A stretch of DNA of 64,000 nt from Lichtheimia corymbifera B2541 (taxonomy: Eukaryota; Mucoromycota; Mucoromycetes; Mucorales; Lichtheimiaceae), in NCBI GenBank assembly GCA_000697475.1, contig JNEU01001116.1:51797-115796 (forward strand), given 5' to 3'. Shown one piece after another: positions 11,780 to 23,919 of this stretch. The position numbers were made by a program, and so were the translations under genes. The stretch's first letter is position 1; the number at the start of each line of letters is the position of its first letter. The notes under the pieces are model-generated. The model did not search any database, was not told the DNA's origin, and saw only the letters and a list, made by a program, of their open reading frames with translations.

Positions 11780-12976
11780 ATGGTACAGACTCGCTATCAA
11801 GCACAATTCAACAAGAACGGCAAAACACGCAGCACTTTGAAAAGCGTACGACGGTCTCCAAGAAGAGCAAAACGCATTGACAAGGAAAATGAAAACGTCG
11901 AGCCGACTTCAGACGATCTACCACTCTTGAACATTTGTCGATCCCGAGAGACATCTGCCGAGTTATCTTATAAAATCGAAAACTTGGTGGAACAACTAGA
12001 CGAGTAAGTGTAGCATATTGTTGCTATGATACTGCTTTATTAACGGGGTGATTGTTGCTAGTGGTGAATGCTCAACTTTGGATGCGCTCATGGCTCGATG
12101 GCCTTCGATGCACGCACGACTCAAAGGAATGAAACCTCATCTGCCGAAGAAAACAGACTCACGACCGACACTAGGTAGATAGAAAACAAGTGCATTGGCA
12201 GTAACAGGATGCTAACAAGATATATGATTATAGTGCTTGATTTGGATGAGACGTTATTGCATACCTACCGAGGACAACGAGAAGCGCCATTAGATCCCGA
12301 TTATGTGGTGTATGCTGAAGACAAACGAAGCGTATTGACAGCTGGTATATTACGACCCGGCGTTACCGAGTTTTTAATATGGGCGTCTGGCACGTTTGAA
12401 GTGGTCGTATGGACAGCAGGTGATGACGACTATGCGAGTATGGTACGATCTGTGCTTGATCCAGAAAACAAACTCATCACGTAAGCAGGACCTTTCAATG
12501 ATCGACTTTTTTTTTATCATTGGGTATTAACTCTTTTTGATCATCATAGCCATATCTTGACGAGGAGGACATGTATTCGTATGCGATCAAGGGCAACCAA
12601 TGAAGTCATGTATATCAAGGATCTATGTGCTCTTGGACGCGATCTAAGTAGGACATTCTTGGTTGATAACTCTCCTCATGGTAAGTAAAATAATGATGGT
12701 CGTAGTCAATCATTTACTCACTCACTCACCGTTTTGATAGTTGCAACGTTGAATCTGAGCAATCTCATACCCATAGAAGCATATCAAGGTGATAGCTCTG
12801 ACAAAGAATTGGAACAATTACGACGATTTCTCGAATCCAAATTGGTGCGTTTGACAGATCGACAGAATGATTTACGAATTATGTTACATCGACAATTCGA
12901 CTTGAAACGCAAGCTACGTGAACGAATTGATTTATGGAAAAACACACAAGCTGAAAGAAAAAGGATGGGTACTTGA
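11780..12976 (+). CDS. FCP1/SCP-type (NLI-interacting-factor-like) protein phosphatase
   Basis: Five exons: 11780-12003, 12062-12174, 12234-12480, 12550-12680, 12741-12976; 951 nt, 316 aa. The HAD-family catalytic motif is DLDET (Asp115 nucleophile, Asp117 acid/base), with the following LLHTYRG. Downstream are the GILRPGVTEFL helix, the VVWTAGDDDYA motif, and the acidic motif FLVDNSPH (VDNSP) expected of CTD-type phosphatases. The N-terminus is basic (RRSPRRAKR) and may be a nuclear signal. The C-terminal 70 residues form a charged helix outside the usual catalytic core. Likely a Ser/Thr phosphatase of the Dullard/SCP/TIM50-like group; no BRCT domain, so not FCP1 itself. No transmembrane segment is seen, unlike Dullard/Nem1. 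Confidence 0.85.
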
Positions 12977-14100
12977 AATTGTATACGGCACACACACCTT
13001 TTTTATTTGATTCTATGTATGGCGTTCACTCGTTTTCTGCATCATCATCTTCATCCATCCCATCTCCTTATCCAATGATGCCTACCCTCTGTTATTACCA
13101 ACTTTGATATACTCGATGTACATACGAAATCCCCATTTGCTCAATTGTAATTAAAAAAGTAAAGCTTTATGGCAAAGATCATCTTTAAAAGTACATCATG
13201 GACCCGGGTTTTGGCATATAGGGGGGTTGGGATAGAGAGAGAGAATAGCTCCTAACTCTCAAAAGTAGAAGCTGCTGCATATAAAGAAATGACTAGTATG
13301 GCCCAACAACACAGACACAGTGGGTCTCCAACTTGCATTTCCCTGGTCTCAAATAGGATGGTTCATTGTTATCTACGTATGTGTTTTGATTTACAAAGGA
13401 CATTGTCTTTATTTCTAAATGGATTTGTTTATGCTTTGAGGGTGAATGGTTTATTATGTATGCGATTGGCCACATGGTCGACACCACGTTGCAGAAAAAA
13501 GTCATCCGTAAATAGGTAGACACGCATAGCGGTCGTCTTGACGCTTGTGTATCATGAAATATATACCTTTTTATCACATGATGGTATGTACCATATGTAT
13601 GTAGAGCTGACTCTTGGCAAATGCTATTCTGTGAGGATAAAGGAGGTGTATATCCCAACGTACATTCTAGTCAGGAGAAGGGTGATTAGGAGAGCGGGAA
13701 TGATCATGTAAGAGGAGAATCATTGTGGTATAGTGCACTTTCCTTGTGCTGTTACTCCACCGTCGTGAATGATGATGATCATCTCCCCATCCCCCCTTGA
13801 TGTATACGCACTGAACCTTCTTTTTCACTCCGGGCTGCATTTCTTTTCCTAAATCAGGAGTTTGCTTTTGCAGCTTTCGACAGATTCCATAATCAGGGAG
13901 TGGCACATCATCAACAAAGGAACAAAGGGCACATTTGCTGCTGCTTACAGGATTGCCGCTAGTTGTTGCTACATACTGCATAATGCTCCCTAAAAACGAG
14001 AGGAGCAGCATTCCTCTTTATTTCGAGTATTATATAAAAATCCATTGCTGCAAGGTGGCAAAAAGACAATTTATTCCTCTTTCTTTTTCATCTATCAACC
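12977..14100. other. Intergenic region with one doubtful minus-strand open frame
   Basis: The minus frame 13667-14011 (114 codons) starts with a hydrophobic stretch and has a CxxC and scattered Cys, so it could be a small secreted protein head-to-head with the one at 14101. It has no splice support or known family. The frame 13293-13658 shows nothing recognisable. The rest is AT-rich spacer. Confidence 0.35.
14031..14040 (+). promoter_or_regulatory. TATA box of the small secreted protein gene
   Basis: TATATAAAAA lies 61-70 bp upstream of the ATG at 14101, a good distance for a TATA element with a short leader. Clear TATA boxes are rare in this window, which suggests a strongly or conditionally expressed gene. 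Confidence 0.6.
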
Positions 14101-14373
14101 ATGGTCAAGTCAATTCTACTCGCTTTGGGTGCCATCGTTTTAGTGACCAATGTGGTCTCGGCGGATGATTCTTCCTCTGCTCTTCCCAACTGCAGTTGTA
14201 AAGACGATCAATTTACCATGTCCTGCTGTAACGGGGTTGGTGAAGCAAGCGACAATGAATGCAAACTGTTCAATGCTGGCAGTGTTCCTGGGTTTAAATC
14301 ATGCTGTATGAGATTGACTGGCAAGCGAGGCGATGATGCTTTTGACTGCAAGGATGACTATGGCTCTTCTTAA
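14101..14373 (+). CDS. Small secreted cysteine-rich protein
   Basis: Single exon, 90 aa. Residues 1-21 are a textbook signal peptide ending VVSA. The mature part of about 69 residues has eight cysteines at 31, 33, 42, 43, 54, 68, 69 and 83, that is CxC, two CC pairs and two single Cys, and is acidic. The two CC doublets recall hydrophobins, but the leading CxC and the spacing do not fit either hydrophobin class and the protein lacks their hydrophobic loops. It is probably a disulfide-rich extracellular protein (effector-like, cell-wall or antimicrobial); function unknown. It starts ACCATGG and has a TATA box upstream. Confidence 0.75.
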   Translation: MVKSILLALGAIVLVTNVVSADDSSSALPNCSCKDDQFTMSCCNGVGEASDNECKLFNAGSVPGFKSCCMRLTGKRGDDAFDCKDDYGSS

Positions 14374-14794
14374 ATATCAAAGGTAAATCAATATAATTAG
14401 CCTAATGTGTCCTGTGTATTGATCGAATTCCTATAATAGGTCATGCCAATGGTTGTTAAAGTAGTAGATCTGTTAGCCAACTAGTATAAAAAGCTGTTTA
14501 CATATACTCATGCATTGTACGCATGAATAATGGGGTATATTGACAGCGATCACGTGTTATTTACAAGAGAGGATCATTTTCAATGGTGAGGGAGGGGGTT
14601 GATCATTGTAAGGGGATGGCACGCTTAAGGATCAAATGAAACAAAGAATATGATGGCGATGATGTGAGTGGGAATTAAAAAAGATTTATACGGTGCTTTT
14701 CATTGTCTTTCTTCACGCAACTCAAACCAGCTCTCTTCCACTCCCCTCCCATACACACCACCTTTTCTCATTTCCTTTTCAACTATTTGTGGCT
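14374..14794. other. Intergenic region before the F-box gene
   Basis: Holds the 3' flank of the secreted protein gene and the presumed promoter and CT-rich leader (14740-14790) of the F-box gene. No coding signal beyond an in-frame upstream Met at 14693 that reads as leader. Confidence 0.5.
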
Positions 14795-17700
14795 ATGCCG
14801 ACAAATGAGCAATGGCTGTCGTCATTCGATTGGGATTCTCGTCCTTTTCTGGGGCTACCCAATTCTGCCATGGAGCGTATATGTCGATTCTTACCGACGC
14901 AGAAGGCTTTATATACAGCATGTCTAATACACCCGAGGTGGCTCAAGGCAGCTACCGATGTGCTATGGGAAGCACCTGAACTTCGCGATCCAGAGTCATT
15001 CAGGTTGTTTGCCGAGTCAGTCAAGAACCATAAAAAGTCGGCACTTGTGGTCAAACGATTATCATTATGTCTACGCGACGAAGAGCATCAAACAGTGTTT
15101 CGACCCGTGATGGATTCAGAGCTTGAGCGCCATTCACCCAACCACGTTCGGATTCTGACAAGGTCTTTTCTTATTCACAACATGGCTCAGCAATGCGAGA
15201 AGATTCGATCTTACAAGATATATGGATGGGGTTTAGAGCCTATGATGCTTGGGACATTGGATACGATATTGACAGACCTGGAATCGCTTACGCTTGTCGG
15301 CAGTAATCCGTCATTTCAAGGCGTATTCATCCAACGCAGCCTATTGTCGAAGCTCAAAGAATTACGACTGGATGGCCATTTCCCGATCAGCCCCCAGTTT
15401 GCCAAAGTGATTAGTGAACGTGCGCTAGCGCTGGAGAGTTTACAAGTCTCGTTGTCAGGCATGGAGCGCGTATCATTGATTTCATTATGCTCAGGGAAGC
15501 TCGCTTTACGCAAATTGACTTTGACACAAGCACAGCATTTGACAGAGGCTGATGTACAAGGCGTATTGGACTCATTTCCCAATTTGACCGAGTTGACGTT
15601 GCATGGCACTACGTGGATATCAGCAAACACCATCGTTTCCATAGTTACCTCGTGTCTCTCACTTTGCAAGCTTGAGATTCGAGCCAATCCTGCATCATTG
15701 AGGATACCAATCACAGCCACACGAACAACACAGGATTTGGATATCGAACCACTCAACCTAAAGCAACTCTTGATCGAGAACCTCAACGTACCTGAAGACA
15801 TCATCAATGCATTGGCATCGCGTTGTCCTTCTCTCACGACACTCGGTCTCAAAAACTGCCATTCCATCAGTGATGACTCCTTGGTTCCCTTGGTTGAACG
15901 TGCCGATCGCCTGACAACATTGCATCTTATTGCTTGCCCCGACATTACAGAAAGCATCCTACACCATTTATGCAAAGGACCCTCGAGAAATACGATCAAC
16001 CACATCCACATTGAGCAATGCGGCAACATTTCACCACGGGCAATATACCAGCTTTGTTGTCAATGCAGTAAGCATTTACGCAATGTCCGACTCGTTGGAT
16101 ATAGAAACATTGCAAAGTCGCCCATCAAGGATTTTGCTATTGAACGTCCCGGCGATATCAGTAACGTCCGTGATGATGCAGCCATCGTGATCACTTTGGA
16201 TGAGAGCAATATCGACGCCATGGTCAACACCGACATGTCATCCGAACCTGAATTAATGTCTTATCCCGAGTCGCGTTATCTTTCAGGTGCTCATATTGTA
16301 TCCCTGGCACGTATTCTCAATATGGATTTATCCACATTAGAAAATGTTCTTGACAGAGCGCAGGTAAGAAAAAAAGTTTGCTTTATTGTTTCAATGGCTA
16401 ACAACTTTTTTTTTACTTAGAACGAAGACCAGAAATGGAACCAAGATATTGGATTTGCAAATGATGTCAATGAATACCCATCTGGAAATGGTAAGTGTCA
16501 CTGGAAGATCGGCAAATGGAGAGGTTAAATGTAACCGACATGATCTATAGAGGGTATAAGCAAGCGATCATCACGTGTTGCAGCACTCAAGGTATCAAGC
16601 GGAGGAGGACAAAGACCAACCACACCTGGTTTATGGGCAACTGCAAACGAGGCAGCTATTACGCAACACATTCCAGGCTCTATCCGCCAACAACATGCTA
16701 TTCAACAACCAGCTTCAAATGCACCTTATACTGAAAGGATGAAGCCACTCTCACCAGTGCATTCAGAGTCACTAGCGCAACAAGAGGAAGAGTCAGCATT
16801 TGAATTTGAGGAACAAGAGTATAGCAACGATGACTCTTATGAAGAAGAAGAAGAGGATGAGGATGAGGAACGATATGAGAATGACGAGGAAGAGGAAGTG
16901 TACCAAGTACATATGAGGCCTGAGGATGTTCAGCGGAATAACAAGAGCATGTATCAAGTACCGGATGAAGTAACACCACAGCCGCAACGACAATCACAAC
17001 CATTGACAACACAATTGCCTCCTATGGTGAATGAATGGCCATCGTTATCAGCTAGCAACAAGAAGAAGAAACAACAAGAAGTGGATTTGGGAGGATGGGG
17101 ATCAACGACAACTGTACCTTGGGCTCAAAAGGCATCTACACAAGTACAGGAACAGGAGCAGTCTTGGAAACCTCACACCTTGGAGCAATATGAGAACACA
17201 TGGCAACAAAAAGCATTGGAGACCACCATCACTCAGGCTTCTCGTCGTCGACCTGTATCAGGCAAAGTGAAAACCATGGAGAATGATGGATGGGGCACAC
17301 CCAAGAATTATGTTGCATGGGATGATTTACGGGTACAAGGTTATGCACACGACGTCCTTGAGCGGCAAAAGAGCAATGTATATTGGGAAAAGTCATCCAA
17401 TGGCGAATGGCGTGTATTGAATCCAAAGACACCTCCACAAGAAAGACCAGCAGCTATGCCCAGTCCTCGCCTTCAATCATCACATGCTGAAAAGAGTACT
17501 CCTGCTCCTTTATCAGCCGCTGAATGGCCAACAATTCAAAAGGCTGCTTCACAATCACCACATCAACGACAACAGCAACAACCGCCACCATCACAACAAC
17601 AACAGCAGCAACCACCACCTCCAACCACCAAAAAGCCATTTCCACCAGAATTATGTTCGGATGATGAGGAGATGATCGATTGGGATGAGGATGATGGTGT

Positions 17701-19009
17701 AACAATCAACACTTCCCCTCAATTCGCATCAAGAACATTGCCAAGCAAAGGTAAGGAAAGAGGAACTACGTGACAACATGTAAACAAGGGATGCTCATCA
17801 TTGCATATGAATAATAGCTTCAACAAAGCCTGCGAGTGCACAAAATCGGCCCAAATCTCCACGACCTACTTCTACTACGCACGCAAGGGCTAGTAATCGT
17901 CGAGTCGATACACCACCGACTACTTATGCTGGCCGTTGGAATGAGCCTATTGATTTTGATCAATCACTGCCTTCGAATGAGCAACAACAGCAGCAGCAAC
18001 AGCAACGTGTTACTCAGCCATCTTCAACATCCACTCCTGATTTTGACTTTCTTATCGACACCAGTGATACGGTTAAGAAACCTGTTGAAGATCCCACCAT
18101 CTACAAAGCATCTCGACAATCAGCTGGCATGGAACTCAGTAGTATATGGCAGGATATGTCCGATTTAAATGCACCATCACCCACTACCACCGAGTCTCCT
18201 CCTCGTCATCATCAACAACAACAGGCACCCGAAAGCAGTGATAGCCATAGTGAAGCGGATGGTGGCGATGGAATACTACAACCCACGAGGCCTATTGTTG
18301 ATAACAATTCATTGCTTGACACAAGTGAGGATTTGATGAGCACCACGTCAACTTTGTCTCAACGCCCACCAGACTCCACGGCTGGCACGATGACACCTTT
18401 GGTCCCTGAACGTATCTCCTCCACTAGCCAATCAAAGCGATCTGAGGAACCAAGCAAGGAATCAGCGCCGACACCCTCACCATCACCACCACCCTCATCA
18501 CCACCACCGCAATCAGATGTCGTGCAAAAGGATGAAAAGGACGAAGAAAAGAAAGAGAGTGGATCATCATCACCATCACCCAAGAGCATTGTTTATCGTG
18601 TTAATCTATCGTTGGGAGGTAGTCAAGAGCAAAGCGTCCTTGTGGTTTATGAGGTATGTAGGCGATGAAACCATGAATGATGATGAAGACAAGATAAAAG
18701 TGACCCAAAATGTATGTTATATAGAACCAAACATTACGTGAAGCAGTGACAGAATATTGTGTCGAGCACAATGTGGATTTATGCCATGTGGAAATTTTGG
18801 CCGAAAAGTTGCAACCGGGATACAGTAGTGCTGTGACACGACGAATCCTCAAAAAGGGTGTACGCAACGAATCCAAAAAGAAGAAAAAGAAAAGACAACA
18901 ACAAACTGGCTCGCCCACCACCGATGACACTGTTGTCAATGACGCAGCAAGCTCTTCGCCTTTGAGTAACAATAGCCCAACCAACATCCTGAACAATGAG
19001 CTGCTTTAG
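14795..19009 (+). CDS. Large F-box/leucine-rich-repeat protein with long disordered tail
   Basis: Exons 14795-16363, 16421-16490, 16551-17750, 17818-18653, 18725-19009; 3960 nt, 1319 aa with all phases matching. Residues about 20-65 fit an F-box (LPNSAMERICRFLP...ACLIHPRW...LW), the Skp1-binding element of SCF ubiquitin ligases. Residues 150-480 are leucine-rich repeats of the Cys-containing FBXL/Grr1 type (for example LTTLGLKNCHSISDDSLVPLVE). From about 545 to 1200 the chain is low-complexity: an acidic block, Gln and Pro/Ser runs, with islands rich in Trp (WPSL, GGWGS, EWPTIQ). The C-terminus (about 1204-1290) is compact again, with a strand-turn-strand-helix order that could be a ubiquitin-like fold, then a poly-Lys segment. 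Start 14795 was preferred to 14693 because the extension is CT-rich leader. Substrate recognition in an SCF ligase is the likely role; the tail is unexplained. Confidence 0.8.
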
Positions 19010-19165
19010 TATACCTTTCTCACACACACATATTCACACCTTGTAATTACACACACTCATGCATCGCTTCCCTGTTCATGATCACACAACACACAAAAAG
19101 AAATAGAGCCGAACCGTATTTGATGGGATATAAAATATATTTACAGTTGTAGAATTTACACGCTC

Positions 19166-20051
19166 TCAACTATGCTCTAGCCTATCAAATGTTGGATCAA
19201 ATTGTTGCTCGATGGGTAAATCGATGAGGAATCTTGCAGTCTATATCCAAACATACTATTTAGCACAAGAGGATGTTCATGGTACAAAGATCCATTTACT
19301 TGCCTGTTCATTGCGTTGCGCTTCCTTTTCCAGCTTTTGATTTCCTTCTTCAACTCTGGCAACTTTTTGGGCCACCTCATCCATCAATCGGCAATTCTCA
19401 TCTTGAAGCTAAAAAAATATGCCTTGTAAGCCCATCGTCATAAATAGGATGCCATGTCATACCCATATCTCACCTTGCTCTCCTCTGATATTAAACGTTC
19501 CAATTCCCGCATCTTGATCTTTATCCTTAATGCACGCACCACGCTTTCTGGATCCGGGAGGATTCTATTCGAGTCACGTGAGCTACCTACACATCCAATA
19601 CCGCCCATTCCATGTCTCCATATACCTTTGACCACTATTGGTACCTGCTTCCAATATCATTTGCTCAAGCTCATTTAGCTTTTCCACAACATTTCGTTCG
19701 GACTTGACACGATCAAACATGTTCTAGCGAGCATGGTTTAATAAACGGATCCATGCGTGGTAACGACTTGACTTACGGTCATATGCTCTTGTAAATAAGC
19801 AAGCACTTGTGCATGCGCTACTTGTAGCTCGTCCTTGGTTTCTTGGTCAAGATTGGGTATTGATTCGTCCAGTGAGTGGGGCCTATCCAAATGAGATTAC
19901 AACTGCCCGTCAATGTCCATGCTCCAAGTGCTGCCCTCTCCACCAAATCAACGTACTCGAGTCCTTGCACCAGCGAATTGACAAACTTGCCATTGAGAGC
20001 ATCAAGTTTTTCTGCACGACGTCCAATCCTTGGCAGTGGCTGATAGTTCAT
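19166..20051 (-). CDS. NNF1: Nnf1/PMF1-like kinetochore protein (Mis12/MIND complex subunit)
   Basis: Six exons: 19957-20051, 19777-19882, 19723-19645, 19586-19474, 19408-19304, 19240-19166; 190 aa with perfect phase. The order of features matches Nnf1/PMF1: an N-terminal helix RAEKLDALNGKFVNSLV, a helix ending RNVVEKLNELEQMILEAG (the most conserved family segment), then a proline-containing linker LPDPESVV, and a long C-terminal coiled coil. Human PMF1 is of similar length. In the family it sits in the four-protein Mis12 complex linking the inner centromere to Ndc80 and microtubules. The intron at 19241-19303 starts with GC instead of GT. Sequence similarity in such coiled-coil proteins is weak, so the call rests on motif order; another coiled-coil kinetochore subunit is the main alternative. 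Confidence 0.62.
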
Positions 20052-20170
20052 TGTGGTGGTGATGGTGGTATAAAGGGGGAGAGAGAGCAGAAAAAGATAT
20101 CATGCGCGCTTGCAAGTCCTGTCACACACACAATACGTACCTTTTTCCTTTTCTTTGTTCTCCCTCCGGA
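20052..20170. promoter_or_regulatory. 119-bp bidirectional promoter
   Basis: Only 119 bases separate the start codons of the Nnf1-like gene (minus) and the coiled-coil gene (plus), so both promoters and leaders must overlap. The tract is CT/AG-rich with no TATA box. Shared regulation is likely. Confidence 0.6.
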
Positions 20171-22383
20171 ATGTCCACCGCCAATCGATCTGGTGACAAG
20201 CGCAAGATCTCTCATGTGGGTGACCCCTGGGAAGAACAACTGTCCATTCCAGTAAAGTAGGTTGCCTTGCAATGAACGCGCCACAGTTGTGTTGCTTACA
20301 GACTTTCTTTTTGCTTGCAGAACAACTCCTCCACCTAACCCGTTTGCCCGAGCAGCCTCTGTACTTGAAGATCAAAATGAAAAGCTACAGTAAGACCGAT
20401 GATGATAAGGATGAAGGTGATAATATTTTGACGTTCTATTCAGGCAGACATGTCATGCATTGGAGGAAAAACTAGCCACACTCAAGGAATCATTGGTCGA
20501 CATTGAAAAACACCTCTGTGATGAAAGCCGCCACGTGGATGAGCAAAGCATTTTTTATGATCAATCACTTTCTACGACTGCAGCAATGGCACGTTCTCTG
20601 ATTCATCCATCCGCAGATGATAATGATGGTAAGAGAGAGGCGACGTACATGATGGAAAAGGAGATCTTGACTTTTGTTTTTTCATAGCTTTGCAATCTTC
20701 CTTGCATGATTTTCTTCAAGTGGATGACCGCATAGCGACAAAGATGGACCTATCGCTCAAGGACTTGCGTAGTCAATTATCCATCCTCAACTCTCCAAGC
20801 GAGGATGATTCGGTAAGTGACCCAACCCCACCCTTGTCTCCTGTTATATATCTTTGGGCTGATGATGGATCTTTAGACTCAAGAGAAGATGAACGATATT
20901 GAACACCAAGTCGACAAGTACGTCCATGGATAAACTCATACTGATATTTTTTACTGAAACCTTGTCAAATTGTAGCTTCCAACGTATCGAACTGGAATAT
21001 GCCAAAGCACAAGCTGCATGTGATGCGTATCAGACTCGAATTGCCAGCTTGGAAAATGATTTCAAAAAGCTCAATCATCTCCCTCAAATCATGGATATAT
21101 TAAGGTAACATTAATCCTCGAATGTCATCAATCTACAAGACGCTCAGACTTGTTGTGCAGGAACACTACAGCCGGGTACCATGCCGAGGTGAAATCCAAT
21201 GTTCACAACCAAAAGCATCAGATGCAGAAACGTATCCATCCAGCACTTTCGAAGCTCGCTGATTTGATCATCCGTGGACCTCTCCTATTGGAACAAGACG
21301 AAGCTCATAAAAAGCAATTGTATGATTACTGGGATGGCCTGGAAGCTGTAAGTGCGTTTTATTGGATATCAAATCAAGCCATTCATAGTGGTCGTCTTGT
21401 AGATAGCAACACACCTATTACGACAACAAGCAATTCAGCACCTGGCATATTATGCATGTGAGGCAGGAAAAGAAGATTGGTACCTGAAACGCTGCACTGT
21501 ACTCGCATTGCTGGAGGATCTCAAGGAGTGCAAGGATAAACATCAAGAACAAATGGCAAGTATAGACATGATGTGAGCCAAGTCCTATTCACTAATAAGA
21601 CCCCCTTTTTGTAGAGAAAATGTCAAGGGAATAAAAACGATCAGCAACACATTTCTGATCATGCGGACGACGAGGAGTTATTACATCAAATCGAGCTCTT
21701 GTTAAAACGACGTGAGTGGTCAAATGCAATGTATATCTCGTATTGATGTATTATCATTCTTTGATTTGCTAGCCTACCTTGATCAACCATCCACATCCAG
21801 GCGCCGATCATTTCACGAAGAGTCCATCCTGAACAAAGTCAGCACCTTATTGCAATTTGAAAAGAAATGGAAAAATCAATGGGCCGACACAGTTGGTGCA
21901 AGTCTCGATGCGGCAAAGATATTGTAAGTTGATATTTTCTGGTATTGTCTCCTTGTGCTAAATGGTTACTTTAGGGATGATTGCAAGGAGAATCTGTGGG
22001 ACGCATTGTGCTACGATCACTCGGATTCACGTGATAGGCCATCTTGGACACCAGCAGTAAGTTTAATTTTGGGACAAGAACGCATTTTACTCATTTATCA
22101 CTTAGGAGCACACGCTCTTACAAAGCGAACTGGAGCTACGTAATCAAGATGCTGTGGACGCAATAGACACTCTCGAACAGGTAAGCGACCTCTTCCATGA
22201 TTCTTCTTATTCTAGAAAACACACTCACTCCCAAAATTGATATGACGTTAGAAACACAAGGCGGATGATGATGAACTCGAGATCAAAAAGCGGTTGCTCA
22301 ACATGATGCTCACAGACCCAGACCGATTTGGTGAAGCAATGATGATGGAACTAGAAACCGAAGACCAATCACCCGAAATTTGA
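20171..22383 (+). CDS. Coiled-coil protein of unknown function, divergent partner of the Nnf1-like gene
   Basis: Thirteen exons: 20171-20256, 20321-20389, 20444-20628, 20688-20812, 20877-20917, 20976-21104, 21161-21347, 21403-21555, 21615-21711, 21773-21923, 21975-22056, 22106-22180, 22252-22383; 1512 nt, 503 aa, phases consistent throughout. The protein is predominantly helical with heptad-like stretches (about 30-60, 160-240, 420-480) and no enzyme motif. A short N-terminal Pro-rich segment precedes the first coil. The intron at 21556-21614 is GC-AG; using the nearby GT instead would give a stop. I do not recognise the family. Sharing a 119-bp promoter with a kinetochore gene and being all coiled coil make a mitotic spindle or kinetochore role (for example augmin-like) a reasonable guess, nothing more. 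Confidence 0.7.
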
Positions 22384-22493
22384 CATATACATGTAGATGT
22401 AAAATAAACCCATGTATTGCAATCTTCTACTACTATGTAATAGCTAGGCGGTGTATTATGTACTTTGGTTGCCATCGAGAATGAACGTGGTTG

Positions 22494-23919
22494 CTATGCT
22501 GCTGGTGACCATTTAGTTGATTGATACGTGGTCGGTGCTTGTGGTGCTGGTTCACAATTATTATCCTCCACCTGCCCTTCCTCATCCTCTTCATCATCTA
22601 CATACACATGTCATTTAATAAAGTTATCTACATACAAATTTATGCATCATCCTGTACCTTGATTATAGTGCGATAAAACACGGGCACCCTTATACTGAAA
22701 ACGTAACGACTCTTGACCCATCTGGATCATGCTTTCTGTGAGTTGGTACATGCGGTGAAACGTTGGATCCTTTTCCCAGTCGTCGTCTTCGTCGTCATTG
22801 TCGTCTCCCTCTTGGTCTTCCTGTATATTTACATGGTCCTCACAGGTTTGCATGTGGGAAATCGCCCCTGTCGAAAAGTAGAATACAGCGCACTCACCTC
22901 GGTTGTTGATGATGGCAAAGGCAATGGTTTGATGTCCAGAGGTCCTTCACTATGACACCTGCTGCATCAGTATCTATTTTTCAACCATGCATTGCATTGC
23001 AGATTTACTTACTGTGCTAATTGTTTCTTCAATTTGGCCACTTGGGATGCTTGTCGACGCACTGTGATCTCCAATAATTCGTTGACTGCAAGCAGAGATC
23101 GATTGGATATCTCCAAATCGGCAATCTATGCATGTATTTGAAACGCATCATCAGTGGGAAATCATGCAACTCCTTGTGTGTTTCAGAAACCTTTCTGTTT
23201 ACGCGTGCCTCATTTATCATAGGATCATCCTCATCCTCCTCATCATCATTTGTACTGCTGGAACTCCTATTTGGATCCATCTCCTCCTCATCTGTTTCGC
23301 TTTCTTCATCAGATGAAGTGGTCAGGACAGCATTCACGGTATGAAGAGTACGAGAACGGGTCATTAAACTTGGCTGTGACGATAATGGTGGTTGTGATGG
23401 AGGTGATGTGGTTGCACCAAGCTGTTGTTGTTGCTGTGGTGATGGCGGTGTTGGTGTAGTGCGACGTTGAAATCGATCAGCAATGGATACAGGCGTAGAG
23501 TTGGATGCAAGGATTGGTGTCGTAAGCGAACGAGGAACAGATTCTTGTAATGATGCCTTGGGTCGTTGGCTATGCACTATGTTGCCACCAATACCTCCAG
23601 TTGAATTCGGTGTAGTGGTTACTGACACACGAGGCTGGGGTGCAAGTACTTGGGGTCCTTGTGGTGATCGCGATGGTGGACGGTAAATGTTGAGCTGCGG
23701 CTTGTTCCCTGATGCACCATTGCCATGGTCAAATGAGATCTTTGCAGAAGTAGTAACCTTGGGTTTTCTTGGATTGGAAGAAGATGATATATGCGGCTTA
23801 AGTGGTGGTGGTGGTGGTTGTGTCGATGTGGAACGCTTGTTGTTGGTGGCAGTGGTGGAAAGTGAATGGTTGGGGCGAATAATGTTGATAGCTTTGGGAC
23901 GAGATGTATCTTTTGCCAT
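22494..23919 (-). CDS. Conserved disordered/coiled-coil fungal protein
   Basis: Exons 23191-23919, 23013-23125, 22898-22949, 22658-22820, 22494-22597; 1161 nt, 386 aa. The first 240 residues are basic, Pro/Ser/Thr/Gln-rich and disordered, ending in an acidic block. Exon 2 encodes the only conserved segment, IADLEISNRSLLAVNELLE followed by a heptad-type helix (about 244-280), which I associate with a family of fungal proteins of unknown function. The C-terminal part contains FHRMYQLTESMIQMGQESL, a second helix, then an acidic tail. The acceptor of exon 3 could also be 22958 (nine bases earlier, in frame). The first intron has a weaker donor, GTTTCT. Nuclear localisation is plausible from composition, but function is unknown. 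Confidence 0.65.

Noticed and set aside
13293..13658. 121-codon minus-strand frame
   Set aside because: Composition is random-like, no domain, no conserved start context, and it overlaps AT-rich spacer.
15316..16029. Long open frame (237 codons) antisense to the F-box gene
   Set aside because: It is a shadow of the leucine-rich-repeat coding strand. No splice extension or protein signature.
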